NCBI GenBank assembly: GCA_003222675.1
Contig: QHWT01000068.1
Location: forward strand, 1 to 64,000
DNA: 64,000 nucleotides
Origin: Acidobacteriota bacterium
GTDB lineage: Bacteria > Acidobacteriota > Vicinamibacteria > Vicinamibacterales > 2-12-FULL-66-21
Reading direction: 5' to 3'
Numbering within the stretch: position 1 is the first letter of the stretch; every line of letters begins with the position of its first letter. Below, piece by piece: positions 27,356 through 37,695 of the stretch. The notes beneath the pieces are model-generated. The model was not told the DNA's origin. It ran no database searches and was given only the letters and a program-made list of their open reading frames with translations. Both the position numbers and the translations under genes were made by a program.

Positions 27356-30300
27356 ATGGGTCGAGTCGCGAATCGGATAGCAGCAATCGTGGCGTCTGTC
27401 TGGTGTGTCTGGCTGATTACCGCATTCGCGCAGGCGCCCGCCTGCGGCCCTAATCCCGTCGTCTGCGAGAACCAGCTGACCGGCGATTCCGACTACGAGG
27501 TCGATGGCGGCGGTGCGGGCGATCCGAGCATCCAGGGATTCGCGGCAGACATCAGCGTCAACACGGGCCAGACAGTCCGCTTCAAGATCGCCACGGACTC
27601 GGCGCATTACCGCATCGCGATCTATCGTCTCGGCTACTACGGCGGCGCAGGCGCTCGCAAGATCGTCACGCTGCCGGATTTCACGACACCGCAGATTCAG
27701 CCGAACTGCACGCAGGAGTCTCCATCGGGACCACCGACAGGACTGGTCGATTGCGGCAACTGGACGGTCTCAGCATCGTGGAACTCCGCGGGCGCAACAT
27801 CCGGGATCTATCTCGCGAAGCTGACGCGGCTGGACGTCACACCGAGCACGTCGAGCCACATTCCGTTCATCGTGCGCGATGACGCACGTACGGCGGACAT
27901 CCTGTTTCAGACATCCGACACGACCTGGCAGGCATACAACCAGTACGGCGGCGGGAGCCTGTATTGCGGCGGTCCGATCTCAAACGCAGGAACGGCGTAC
28001 AGCTGCCCGGGGCGCGCCGTCCGCGTGAGTTACAACCGGCCGATCGATACGCGCGACCACGATCCTCAGAGCTTCCTGTTCAACGCCGAGTACCCGATGG
28101 TGCGGTGGCTCGAAGCGAACGGATACGACGTCAAGTATTGGTCCGGCGTCGACACCGATCGGCTGGGCGCCGATCTCAGCGGTCTTCACAAGCCGAAGGC
28201 CTTTCTCTCGGTCGGGCACGACGAGTACTGGTCGGGCAACCAGCGCGCCCGCGTCGAGCAGGCGCGCAATGCCGGCGTGAATCTGGCGTTCTTCAGCGGC
28301 AACGAGATGTTCTGGAAGACGCGCTGGGAGCCGAGCATCGACGGCACCGTGGCGCCGTTCCGCACCCTCGTCAGCTACAAGGAGACGATGAGGAACGACA
28401 TCAACAATGACCCGCTGGATCCGCTCGACACGGGCCCGAATCCGATAACCACGGGCACGTGGCGCGATACACGATTCGGCGCGCCGGGAGATGGCGGTCG
28501 CCCTGAAAACGCACTCACGGGCCAGATCTGGACTGTCAACTGCTGCAGCAGTCAGATCGAAATACCCGTGTCGATGCGCGCGCTGCGCTTCTGGCGCAAT
28601 ACGCGGGTGGCCGACCTGACGGCGGGTGTCGTGTTTCTTCCAAACGAATCGCTCGGCTACGAATGGGATGAGGATCTCGACAACGGAGTTCGTCCCCCGG
28701 GTCTCGTCCGGATGTCGTTGGCGACGCGCACCGTTGCCGAACGGATCCTGGATTTCGGGACGAAGGTGGGCCAGGGTACCGCCACTCACAGCCTGACGCT
28801 TTACCGTCACACCAGTGGCGCGCTCGTCTTCGGCGCCGGCACCGTGCAGTGGTCGTGGGGTCTCGATGGCGCGCACGATCGTGGTCTCGCGGCAGATACG
28901 CACACGCCCGACCACGCGATGCAGCAGGCGACATTCAACCTGCTCGCGGACATGGACGCGCAGCCGGCCAACCCGCAGGTCGGCGCCGATCCGAACCGCC
29001 CGCTGGTTCGTGGCGTGAAGTCGACCGATGCGCTCGGTCCGATATCCACGATCACCTCACCGGCCGTCGGCACGAGCGTCCGGAGCGGCGAACGCGTCGT
29101 GATCAATGGCACCGCCACGGATCAGGGCGGTGGAACGGTGGCCGGCGTCGAGGTCTCGGTCGACGGCGGAGTGACATGGAAGGCTGCGCAAGGGACGGCC
29201 GCGTGGAGCTTCGACTGGTCGCCGGGCGCGACTGGTCTGATGACGGTTCGCGCACGGGCGATTGACGACAGCGGCAACCTCGAGTCAGGCGGCGCCGCCG
29301 CGACCGTGACGATCGAACCGGGCACCTGCCCGTGCACGAGCCTGTGGCATCCCGCGACGGTTCCGCCCATCGCGGACTTCAACGATCCGACGGCGCTCGA
29401 GCTGGGGGTGAAGTTCACGAGCGGCCCCCACGTCGGGAACCTCTGGACATCGAACGGCACGAAGCTGGCGACGGCTACCTTTGCGAGCGAGTCGACGACC
29501 GGGTGGCAGCAGGTGCTCTTCCCCTCGCCGGTCCCGATTGCGGCGAACACGATGTACGTCGCGTCGTACCACACCACGGTTGGCCATTACGCGGCCACGC
29601 CAGGCTATTTCACCAGCGCCGGCACCGACGCCCCGCCGCTGCATGCGCTCACGAGCGCAGTGGCCGGCGGCAACGGCGTGTTCCTCTCAATCGGAGCGAG
29701 CGGTTTCCCGACCCAGAGCTTCAATGCCACGAACTACTGGGTCGATGTCGTGTTCTCGCCAACGAACAACGACACGACGCCGCCGCTGATCTTCGACGTC
29801 GCGGAACGGACGATCGACAGCGCGAACGTCGTGATCACGTGGACCACGAACGAGAGCTCGACATCGCGCATCGAGTACTCGACGGCTTTCGACTTCCCGG
29901 CAGCAGGCACCACGACGGCGTCTGACCCCGCGTTCGTGACCGCACATCGCATGGCGCTCGGTCATCTGACGCCGAACACCACGTACTTCTATCGGGTCTC
30001 GTCGGCCGACCGCGCAGGCAACACGGCCACGGAGCTCGCGCCCAGTTTCACGGTCCCGGGGCCGACCCTGCGGGACACGGCGCAGGCGGACTTTGCGGCG
30101 GGCCAGCCGACATTCACGTACGCGGCGGAGACCGACGACGGCGAGCTGATGCTCTCGCCTGCTGAAGGCGCCGAGTTCTCCGGCACGTCGCTGCCTGACG
30201 GATGGCGCGCGTTGCCGTGGAGCGGCGGCGGATTCGCACGCGTCGACAACGGGTTGCTGGATGTGGATGGATGGCGGGTTGGCACGTGCAGCGTGGATTC

Positions 30301-33300
30301 AACCGGCGCCTGCACCGAGGCAGGCACGTATGGACCCGGCCGCTCGCTCGAGTTCGTCGCGACGTTCAGCTCGGATGGATTCGAGCACGCCGGGTTCGGC
30401 GTCACGCTGGGGAGCCTCGCCGAACCCTGGGCCATCTTCAGCACGTTCACCGGGGGCGGCCTGGTCGCGCGGACGAACACCGGCGCGGTGAGCGTGGACG
30501 AGCCCCTCGGAAGCAGCTATATCGGGGCGCCGCACCGTTATCGGATCGACTGGCACACCGACGGAACCGTCAACTACTTCATCGATGGCGTGCAGGTTGC
30601 CGCGCATACCGCAGTGGTGAACGGACCGATGCGGCCGGTGGCCGCCAGCGACTTCTCGGTCGGCGGCGGCACCGTCAAAGTGGATTGGATGCGCATGACG
30701 CCGTATGCGGCGGCCGGCAGTCTCCTGTCGCGCGTGTTCGACGCATCAGCAATCGTCGACTGGCACAGCATCCAGTGGGCGGCGGATCAACCGGCAGGCA
30801 CGAGCGTCGCCATCAGTCTGCGGACGGGCAACACCGCCACGCCAGACGGAACCTGGTCGAACTTCGCGGCGGTGCCAGCGCCAGGGACGCTCACGCAGCG
30901 ATCACGCTTCATTCAGTACCGGGCGGAGCTGGCGTCCACCGATCCGGGTTCGACGCCGAGGCTCGACGACATCATCATCAGCACGAGTCATGCTCCGGTC
31001 GCCCAGAACGACCGCGCGACCGTTCCGGTCAACGGCAGTTTCGTGTTCCCGGCCTCGGGGCCTGGCAGCCTGACGGCGAACGATACGGACGCAGATATCA
31101 ACGACGTGTTGCGTGTCATCGCAGTGACTCAGCCTGGCCATGGCGTCGCAGTTTTGAACGCCGACGGATCGGTCGTATACGCGCCGACGCTGAACTACCA
31201 AGGATCCGACACGTTCACGTACACGGTCAGCGACGGCCTGCTGACGGGGACGGCGACCGTCACGATGTTCATGGGCGTCAGCAACCAGCCGCCTGTCGCG
31301 CAGCCGGACGCGTTTTCCCTTCTTGAAGACAGCGGGAGCACTACGCTGACCGTGCTGGCGAACGACAGCGATCCCGAGGACGGCACGAACGTCAAGGTCA
31401 CGGCTGTGACGCAAGGCGCACATGGCACGGTCGCCATCACTCCCGGTGCCGCATCCGTCTCTTACACGCCGCAAGCCGACTTCTTCGGATCCGATACGTT
31501 TACCTACACGATCAGCGACACCGCGGGCGCGACGGCGACGGCCAACGTGACGCTCACGGTCAAGCCTGTCGACGATGCGCCGCGCTTCGTCAAGGGCGCA
31601 GACCAGACGGTGCTCGAGGATGCGGGAGCGAAGACCGTCACCGGATGGGCGACGTCCATCAGCGCGGGGCCGGCCAATGAAAACGGCCAGGCGCTGAATT
31701 TCATCGTGACGAATAACAACAACGCGCTGTTCGACCTGCAGCCGGCGGTCGCGAGCAACGGGACGCTCACGTATACGACTAAACCGACTGCGAACGGATC
31801 CGCGACCGTCACCGTCTCCCTGCACGATGACGGCGGCACGCTCGACGGCGGCGTCGACACCAGCGCACCGCAGACATTCACGATTAGTGTGACCGCCGTC
31901 AATGATGCGCCGAGCTTCGTCAAGGGTGCTGACCAGACGGTACTCGAGGACTCCGGTCCGACATCCGTCGTCGCCTGGGCCACCGCGATCAGTGCAGGAC
32001 CCGCGGACGAGGCCGGGCAGACGCTGACCTTCACGGTCACGAATAACAACGCGGCCCTCTTCGCAGCGGCACCCGCCGTTTCGGGAACCGGCGTGCTGAC
32101 GTTTACGCCGGCAGCCAACGCCAGCGGTTCTTCAATCGTCACGGTGAAACTGGCGGACAGCGGCGGGACAGTCAATGGCGGCGTCGACAGCAGCACACAG
32201 ACGTTCGTCATCACGGTGAAGCCGGTCAACGACGCGCCGTCCTTCGTCAAGGGCGCTGACCAGACGGTGCTCGAAGACGCGGGTGCGCAGACCGTGCCCG
32301 GCTGGGCGACGGCCATGAGCGCCGGGCCCGCATCAGAGGCTGGCCAGACGCTGACCTTCGGGGTCACGGCCAGCAACACCGCGCTGTTCGCGGTGCAGCC
32401 GGCCATCACGCCGACCGGCACCTTGAGCTACACGCCAGCGCTGAATGCCAACGGTTCCACGACGGTCACCGTCGTCCTGCGCGACAACGGCGGCACGCTC
32501 GACGGGGGCGTCGACGCGAGCGCGTCACAGACGTTCACCATCAACCTCACGGCCGTCAACGACGTACCGAGCTTCGTGAAGGGGCTTGATCAGACTGTGC
32601 TCGAAGATGCCGGACCGAGAGTGGTGACCGCATGGGCCACGTCGATCAGCGCGGGTGGTCCAGACGAGAGCGCGCAGGTATTGACGTTCGAGGTGACGAA
32701 TAGCAACAACGCGCTGTTCTCGGCGCAGCCACAGATTGCCGCGAACGGCACGTTGAGCTATACACCCGCAGCAACCGCGAATGGTTCAGCGACCGTCACC
32801 GTCGCGCTGCGCGACAACGGCGGCACGCTGAACGGCGGCTCGGATCTCAGCGCATCCCAGACCTTCACCATTACCGTGACGCCGGTGAACGACGTGCCGA
32901 GCTTCACGAAGGGCGCCAATCAGGTCGTGCTCGAGGATGCAGTCCCGCAGTCAATCGCCTGGGCAACGGCGATTAGCGCGGGACCCGCGAACGAAAGCGC
33001 TCAGACGCTGAACTTCATCGTCAGCAACAGCAGCAACGTGCTCTTCAGCGCGCAGCCGCAAATTTCTGCGACCGGCACGCTCACGTTCACCGCCGCGCCA
33101 AACGTGAACGGGCTCGCGACGGTGACAGTGCAACTCCACGACAACGGCGGTATCGCCGACGGCGGCGTGGACACCAGCGCAGCGCAGACCTTCACGATCT
33201 CTGTGACCGCAGTGAATGACGCGCCGAGCTTTACCAAGGGTGCGGATCAGACTTCGTCGGCCGGCGCCGGCGCGCAGACCGTGGCCGTATGGGCCACGAA

Positions 33301-34486
33301 CCTCAGCGCAGGCCCGGCCGACGAATCGGCGCAGGCGCTCAACTTCATCGTGACGACCAACAACGCGGCGCTGTTCTCGGTGCAGCCGGTGATTGCGGCC
33401 AATGGAACCCTGACGTACACGCCCGCCGCAACCGGCGGCGGCACGGCCGTCGTCACCGTCCAGCTGCACGACAACGGCGGCGTGGCAAACGGCGGGGTCG
33501 ACACGAGCGCGGCGCAGACGTTCAACATCACGCTGCCGTTCCCGACGACGACAACGCTGTCGTCACCAACGGTGAGCCCGACGACGTATGGCCAGGCAGT
33601 GGTGCTGAACGCGAGCGTGACGAGCGCCGGCGGTACGCCGCAGGGATCGATCGATTTCCTGGATAGCGGTGTGCTGCTAGGGAATGTGACGTTGACGAAC
33701 GGATCAGCGTCGCTGAGCACGACCGCGATCGGGGCCGGGACAGCGCGGACGATCACGGCGGTATATAAGCCGACGCCATCGTTCGTGACAAGTCAGGCGG
33801 CGATCACTCGCGTGGTAACCGCTGCGGCGACGACATCAACGTTTATCGTAACGCCTACCGTCTCACAGTACAGCGATGTCGTGACATTCGACACGACATT
33901 GACACCTGGCACGCTCGGCAACACATGGCCTGCACAGAGCGCCAGCTTCAGGATTGGCACACAGGTCGTCGCGACAGCGGCCTTTGTGTGGGATGCGACA
34001 GCGGGGGTGTTGCGCGCTCGCTACATCGGGCCACTTATCGAGGGGCCAACTCAGACCGGTCAGTTGAAGCCTGGCACCAGAACGATAGCGATTCTCTACA
34101 ACGGTGTGAGCTCGAACTACACTGTCGCCAACCGCACCGGATCGATGTCAATTACGCGAGAAGACGCGACGGTCTCTTACATCGGCGACACGCAGGTGGT
34201 CTGCAGCACGAATTGCGCGGCGGTTCCTGTCCTCTTGAAGGCCAGGGTTACCGAGGCTCAGGATGGTTCACTCGGCGACATCCGCAATGCGACAGTGGCA
34301 TTCGTGAACCGGACGACAGGACTGACAATCGCCACTGTACCGGTGTCGGCGGACGGAACAGCGAGCACGACGTGGACGGTCAATGTTGCAGCGTCACAGA
34401 CGACGAAGATAGGGATGGTGGTGGGTAACTACTATATTCGAAGCAACACGCTTGACGATGGCACGGTCGTGATTACGAAACAGTAG
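27356..34486 (+). CDS. Large secreted protein: DMF-amidase beta-subunit-like domain plus DUF4082, FN3, lectin-like and cadherin-type repeats
   Basis: 2376 residues with a signal peptide (about 1-25). Residues about 30-560 resemble the N,N-dimethylformamidase beta-subunit family (FKIATDSAHYRIAIYRLGYYGG, LSVGHDEYWSGNQR, FFSGNEMFWKTRWE). Then come an Ig-like segment, a DUF4082-like domain (about 660-805), an FN3 domain (805-905), a LamG-like lectin domain (905-1210), two cadherin/Big_9-type domains (1215-1400) and six repeats of about 109 residues (1402-2060) each starting near NDAPSFVKGADQTVLED. A Big_3-type Ig domain and an unrecognised tail finish it. It is likely surface-exposed; amidase activity is unproven since the family's alpha subunit is absent. 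Confidence 0.9.
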   Translation: MGRVANRIAAIVASVWCVWLITAFAQAPACGPNPVVCENQLTGDSDYEVDGGGAGDPSIQGFAADISVNTGQTVRFKIATDSAHYRIAIYRLGYYGGAGARKIVTLPDFTTPQIQPNCTQESPSGPPTGLVDCGNWTVSASWNSAGATSGIYLAKLTRLDVTPSTSSHIPFIVRDDARTADILFQTSDTTWQAYNQYGGGSLYCGGPISNAGTAYSCPGRAVRVSYNRPIDTRDHDPQSFLFNAEYPMVRWLEANGYDVKYWSGVDTDRLGADLSGLHKPKAFLSVGHDEYWSGNQRARVEQARNAGVNLAFFSGNEMFWKTRWEPSIDGTVAPFRTLVSYKETMRNDINNDPLDPLDTGPNPITTGTWRDTRFGAPGDGGRPENALTGQIWTVNCCSSQIEIPVSMRALRFWRNTRVADLTAGVVFLPNESLGYEWDEDLDNGVRPPGLVRMSLATRTVAERILDFGTKVGQGTATHSLTLYRHTSGALVFGAGTVQWSWGLDGAHDRGLAADTHTPDHAMQQATFNLLADMDAQPANPQVGADPNRPLVRGVKSTDALGPISTITSPAVGTSVRSGERVVINGTATDQGGGTVAGVEVSVDGGVTWKAAQGTAAWSFDWSPGATGLMTVRARAIDDSGNLESGGAAATVTIEPGTCPCTSLWHPATVPPIADFNDPTALELGVKFTSGPHVGNLWTSNGTKLATATFASESTTGWQQVLFPSPVPIAANTMYVASYHTTVGHYAATPGYFTSAGTDAPPLHALTSAVAGGNGVFLSIGASGFPTQSFNATNYWVDVVFSPTNNDTTPPLIFDVAERTIDSANVVITWTTNESSTSRIEYSTAFDFPAAGTTTASDPAFVTAHRMALGHLTPNTTYFYRVSSADRAGNTATELAPSFTVPGPTLRDTAQADFAAGQPTFTYAAETDDGELMLSPAEGAEFSGTSLPDGWRALPWSGGGFARVDNGLLDVDGWRVGTCSVDSTGACTEAGTYGPGRSLEFVATFSSDGFEHAGFGVTLGSLAEPWAIFSTFTGGGLVARTNTGAVSVDEPLGSSYIGAPHRYRIDWHTDGTVNYFIDGVQVAAHTAVVNGPMRPVAASDFSVGGGTVKVDWMRMTPYAAAGSLLSRVFDASAIVDWHSIQWAADQPAGTSVAISLRTGNTATPDGTWSNFAAVPAPGTLTQRSRFIQYRAELASTDPGSTPRLDDIIISTSHAPVAQNDRATVPVNGSFVFPASGPGSLTANDTDADINDVLRVIAVTQPGHGVAVLNADGSVVYAPTLNYQGSDTFTYTVSDGLLTGTATVTMFMGVSNQPPVAQPDAFSLLEDSGSTTLTVLANDSDPEDGTNVKVTAVTQGAHGTVAITPGAASVSYTPQADFFGSDTFTYTISDTAGATATANVTLTVKPVDDAPRFVKGADQTVLEDAGAKTVTGWATSISAGPANENGQALNFIVTNNNNALFDLQPAVASNGTLTYTTKPTANGSATVTVSLHDDGGTLDGGVDTSAPQTFTISVTAVNDAPSFVKGADQTVLEDSGPTSVVAWATAISAGPADEAGQTLTFTVTNNNAALFAAAPAVSGTGVLTFTPAANASGSSIVTVKLADSGGTVNGGVDSSTQTFVITVKPVNDAPSFVKGADQTVLEDAGAQTVPGWATAMSAGPASEAGQTLTFGVTASNTALFAVQPAITPTGTLSYTPALNANGSTTVTVVLRDNGGTLDGGVDASASQTFTINLTAVNDVPSFVKGLDQTVLEDAGPRVVTAWATSISAGGPDESAQVLTFEVTNSNNALFSAQPQIAANGTLSYTPAATANGSATVTVALRDNGGTLNGGSDLSASQTFTITVTPVNDVPSFTKGANQVVLEDAVPQSIAWATAISAGPANESAQTLNFIVSNSSNVLFSAQPQISATGTLTFTAAPNVNGLATVTVQLHDNGGIADGGVDTSAAQTFTISVTAVNDAPSFTKGADQTSSAGAGAQTVAVWATNLSAGPADESAQALNFIVTTNNAALFSVQPVIAANGTLTYTPAATGGGTAVVTVQLHDNGGVANGGVDTSAAQTFNITLPFPTTTTLSSPTVSPTTYGQAVVLNASVTSAGGTPQGSIDFLDSGVLLGNVTLTNGSASLSTTAIGAGTARTITAVYKPTPSFVTSQAAITRVVTAAATTSTFIVTPTVSQYSDVVTFDTTLTPGTLGNTWPAQSASFRIGTQVVATAAFVWDATAGVLRARYIGPLIEGPTQTGQLKPGTRTIAILYNGVSSNYTVANRTGSMSITREDATVSYIGDTQVVCSTNCAAVPVLLKARVTEAQDGSLGDIRNATVAFVNRTTGLTIATVPVSADGTASTTWTVNVAASQTTKIGMVVGNYYIRSNTLDDGTVVITKQ
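31563..33537 (+). repeat. Six tandem ~327-nt coding repeats (cadherin-like)
   Basis: Units begin near VDDAPRFVKG, NDAPSFVKG (twice), NDVPSFVKG, NDVPSFTKG and NDAPSFTKG, each ending QTF.I.(V/L)TA or similar. The first five keep VLED after the entry motif; the sixth has SSAGAG. DNA identity between copies is visibly high, which makes copy-number change by recombination plausible. Confidence 0.85.
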
Positions 34487-34492
34487 CAGGAG

Positions 34493-34566
34493 GGAAGACG
34501 GAGGTCAGAATACGGAGCCCTCGCAGCCGACTCCGTATTCTGTTCCGTCTCTGCCGGCCGTCTTCC
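34493..34566. terminator. Long bidirectional hairpin between convergent genes
   Basis: Perfect 12-bp arms CAGAATACGGAG (34506-34517) and CTCCGTATTCTG (34531-34542) with a 13-nt loop, nested inside outer arms GGAAGACGG (34493-34501) and CCGTCTTCC (34558-34566). It lies 7 nt after the stop of the 2376-residue gene and ends 31 nt before the stop of the opposite gene, as expected for a shared terminator, though without a T-run. Confidence 0.6.
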
Positions 34567-34596
34567 GTCGTGAGTCCCTCCGGAGCTGCCCGTGTA

Positions 34597-36750
34597 CTAG
34601 AGTACCCCTCCAACGATCGGAAGCGGCCACAGCTCGCGCGTGAGGATCTTCGTCGAGATTGTACTAAGTCCCGCACTCGGGTTTTTCACTCGCAACGTGT
34701 AAGTTCCACCAGACGATGGCGGAGTGAAGGTCACCGCAGCGGTACCAGGCGTGGGCAACGAACTGGCGACAACCTGGCCCGCGTTGTTGACCAGTTCAAC
34801 GACCAGGGACGCGAGCACGTCGGTCGATGTGGCCGATGCGACGACGAGCAGCGTGCCCGGGTTGACGGTGAACAAGTCCTGCGCGTACGCGCCGGACGCG
34901 ACGTCCTGCTGGCTCGTCTGCTTCGTCTCTTTCTTGTCCGGCGTATCGAAGCTGTTCTCGATTCCATCGTTGTCGTTGTCGTCATCCGAGACGTCGGGGA
35001 TGCCGTCGTTGTCGTTGTCGGCGTCAAGCGCGTTCGGGATGCCGTCATCATCTACATCATCGTCCACGTCCGCCCGCTTGCCGTCGTCGTCGAAATCGTC
35101 GTCATCCCGTTCGATGCGAGCGCGGAGGTTCGCGCGCGGCATCTTGACTCGCCCAATGCGGTTGAACGCCGCGTCTCCTGGATCGCCGACAGCATAGAAG
35201 AATGTTCCGGCCCTAGTGCTGTGATCCGCAGTCAGCCCGAGTGGCTGCGACGACGGCACGGTTTGGTTAGGCGAGCACACATTGTTCTTCGCGGGCATGC
35301 CCGTAGCGATGTTGACGTCGACGAACGTCCCATCATTCGTGGTCTGTCGCATTCCATCCGCAACCTTTGCACATGGCGAAGCCTGCCCGTTCGTTCGATT
35401 CGCAAAATCGGACGCGAAGTTGGCAGTGAAGGTGTTGAAAAAGATCGTTGGCGTGTCGGGCGGTACGGGAACGATGTTGCGGTTAGGCTTCAACAAGCCC
35501 ACCTTGTTCTCGGTGGGTTCGCCATTTGTGTACCCGATGAGCGAACTGTCGGGCGAAACCGCGAACAAGTCGCGAGCACCTTCAAGCGTCGGTGGAATGA
35601 AATGTTTGGTCATCCGGTTCGTCTTGGGATCGAGGCTGACCAGATGCCCGGTCGCGGTCACGACCCAGATTTTGCCGTCATCATCAATCTGCAGGTGGCG
35701 CGGTTCCGCAGGGGCGGGTTCTGTAGATTGCGCCGGACCGGCCGCTGTGAGTTTGAAGAATGTCCAGACTTTGATCGTGCAGGATCCTGATAACCCGGAG
35801 CACGCTTGTGTGTCGATTTGGCCAATCGCTCCCTGGCCGTTCTCTCCGCCCTCGGGAAGTGAGAAGTACACGAATCTGCCGGACCGATCGACGTCAACAC
35901 CTGAAAGACACGGTGTTGTCGTTTGAGCGGCACCGCAGAAGCCGGCGCTTCCTCCAACGTAAAAACGCGTCAAGTTATTAGAAGGGGCATTCGTATTGAG
36001 CCGCTGTATGAAGCTGCGCTCGGGTGCGAGGATGAGCCCACCAGGGTTGATCGGATCGGGCAGCGCTACTGCGACTGCCGAGAAAATGTTGTTGTTGCCA
36101 TCTATCGTGACGTCAGAGCCCGTATCCGGATTCGCTGGATGATCCGGGTCTTGAGGAATCTGGTCGTGTGGCCAGGTTGTACGTGGACATTCGACGGTTG
36201 GCGTCACGCCAGCAATGATCAATGTGCTGGCGATCGGCCTGCAGTTCTGTGGTTGCGTGTCGATTCTGATGACGGATGTCGTCGTGTGAACGAATACGAA
36301 GCGTCCATCCTTTGAGGGTCGAATCCGTCTGAGACCATTCGCCACTGAGGTTCCGCCGTTTGACGCGGACTGAAGCTCCCAGGAAAACCAATCAGCCGTG
36401 TTCCGATTTTTCTTGTCGTTGTGCAGGTCGACTCGATACACGCGCGGCGAGGGGTCCGTTCCTACACCAGCCATACGGGTTACGAACCAGAGCCGATTGG
36501 AATCTGCTTGGACGTCAGTGACCATCGCACCCGGAATATTGTCCGCTTGCTCCGGCAGGTCCCACTCAATAAGTCGGGCAGTCACGGGTGTGGGGGGTGG
36601 CTGATTATTGTTCGTCGTGCCTGCAAGGGTCTGTGCCGCCGCCGGGACTGTCGATCCGATCAGCCCCGCCGTCAGCAGCGCGGCGCATCGTGACGACAGG
36701 GCTAACCTCTGTCGTATAAGTCCGTTGGTACACACCTTCTCAGTCCCCAT
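34597..36750 (-). CDS. Secreted beta-propeller protein with thrombospondin type 3 repeats
   Basis: 717 residues from ATG 36750, which has GGAGG six bases upstream; the frame is open to 36801. A basic N-terminus and hydrophobic stretch (CAALLTAGLIGSTVPAAAQT) form a signal peptide. Residues about 50-500 have propeller-type repeats (GLRRIRPSKDGRFVFVHTT, PRHLQIDDDGKIWVVTATG) resembling Vgb/SMP-30-like seven-bladed folds. A calcium-binding Asp/Asn-rich segment (DDDVDDDGIPNALDADNDND and following) is typical of thrombospondin type 3 repeats, then a beta-sandwich close to the pre-peptidase C-terminal type. No enzyme residues were recognised. Convergent with the large secreted protein. Confidence 0.85.
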   Translation of the reverse strand: MGTEKVCTNGLIRQRLALSSRCAALLTAGLIGSTVPAAAQTLAGTTNNNQPPPTPVTARLIEWDLPEQADNIPGAMVTDVQADSNRLWFVTRMAGVGTDPSPRVYRVDLHNDKKNRNTADWFSWELQSASNGGTSVANGLRRIRPSKDGRFVFVHTTTSVIRIDTQPQNCRPIASTLIIAGVTPTVECPRTTWPHDQIPQDPDHPANPDTGSDVTIDGNNNIFSAVAVALPDPINPGGLILAPERSFIQRLNTNAPSNNLTRFYVGGSAGFCGAAQTTTPCLSGVDVDRSGRFVYFSLPEGGENGQGAIGQIDTQACSGLSGSCTIKVWTFFKLTAAGPAQSTEPAPAEPRHLQIDDDGKIWVVTATGHLVSLDPKTNRMTKHFIPPTLEGARDLFAVSPDSSLIGYTNGEPTENKVGLLKPNRNIVPVPPDTPTIFFNTFTANFASDFANRTNGQASPCAKVADGMRQTTNDGTFVDVNIATGMPAKNNVCSPNQTVPSSQPLGLTADHSTRAGTFFYAVGDPGDAAFNRIGRVKMPRANLRARIERDDDDFDDDGKRADVDDDVDDDGIPNALDADNDNDGIPDVSDDDNDNDGIENSFDTPDKKETKQTSQQDVASGAYAQDLFTVNPGTLLVVASATSTDVLASLVVELVNNAGQVVASSLPTPGTAAVTFTPPSSGGTYTLRVKNPSAGLSTISTKILTRELWPLPIVGGVL

Positions 36751-37323
36751 CTCATCCTCCGCAGATTTCCCGGTTCCCTCCGAATCCCGCAGCACTGGCA
36801 ACGCGTGAACTTTTTACGTAGCGCGTCGCGTTCCGCGCGTTCGTATGTCAACGCGCGTGCCATCTACAAACGATCGCGATGCACCCGGATCCATTGCGAG
36901 TTTCTGTAGTCGAGATTGAGAAATGGGGGCCGTACGGAGGGTTAATCCATCATCGGGGAGACTTCGCGCGGGGGTGTGTTCCATCTCACGACGCGATGGC
37001 GTGCAGGCCTGTGTGACAACTTTCCGTCATGAGAACTTCTGTGGCCGTTCGTGGTGGTAATGCGCGTAACGGGACCGTTCGCACCGGCACTCCAAAAGTG
37101 CATCACCGCTCAAGCATATCCGCTCGACATGGGAATTCTCAGGTCGTGACGCGCGCCAGACTCTCTCGATGGATGATGCCTACGAATTCCGTGATCGCTC
37201 AAGCATTCCGGCCGAGGTCCATTTCAAAAGGCCCTCAGCCCAACCGTTCTATCCGGCTGAGTGATCGCCGGTTGCAACCAGCACTCGAGAATGGAGCAGG
37301 CATCCACCGGATGGGGCAATCAC
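36751..37323. other. 573-nt divergent intergenic region
   Basis: No convincing coding frame. Holds the GGAGG of the propeller gene at about 36757-36761. An 11-nt direct repeat, CGCTCAAGCAT, occurs at 37107-37117 and 37196-37206, 89 nt apart, upstream of the holin-family gene; it could be a regulator site for that pair, but there is no other support. Confidence 0.4.
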
Positions 37324-37695
37324 ATGGCATATGAAACGGAAGCATCGATGAGCACGCTGTTGCGCAGCGCGCTCGATGACGTGCGGGACTTGTTCCGCGA
37401 AGAGGTCGCGCTCGCGCGCGCGGAACTGCGGACGGAAGTATCGAAAGCGACCGTGGCGGCCAGCGGGTTCGGAGCGGCGGCAGCCGCGCTCTCGTGTGCC
37501 GGCGTATTCCTGCTGACCGCGCTGGCGCTCGGCATCGCCACGCTTTTCCAGTGGCCCGCCTGGACCGGCTTCGCGATCGTCGGCGTGCTGCTCGCGATCG
37601 CCGGAGCGATCATGTTCATGAGCGGCCGCCGCGCGCTGCGCGAGATCCGCGGCCTCCCGCGGACGGTCGAAATCGTGAAGGAGACCTTTCAATGA
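37324..37695 (+). CDS. Phage holin family / YqjE-like (DUF1469) membrane protein
   Basis: 123 residues with an N-terminal amphipathic helix (LLRSALDDVRDLFREEVALARAELRTE), two TM helices (about 45-70 and 78-97) and a short basic tail. This is the pattern of the ACT III/DUF1469 proteins found with DUF883/DUF3618 partners in stress-related membrane clusters, not a true phage lysis holin. Its TGA overlaps the next ATG (ATGA), so the two are translationally coupled. Confidence 0.85.
   Translation: MAYETEASMSTLLRSALDDVRDLFREEVALARAELRTEVSKATVAASGFGAAAAALSCAGVFLLTALALGIATLFQWPAWTGFAIVGVLLAIAGAIMFMSGRRALREIRGLPRTVEIVKETFQ

Noticed and set aside
37029-37334. 101-codon frame before the holin-family gene
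   Set aside because: No ribosome-binding site, odd composition and no recognisable domain.
37324-37695. Prophage holin implying a prophage
   Set aside because: No other phage genes nearby; partner DUF3618 gene marks it as the chromosomal YqjE-type family.
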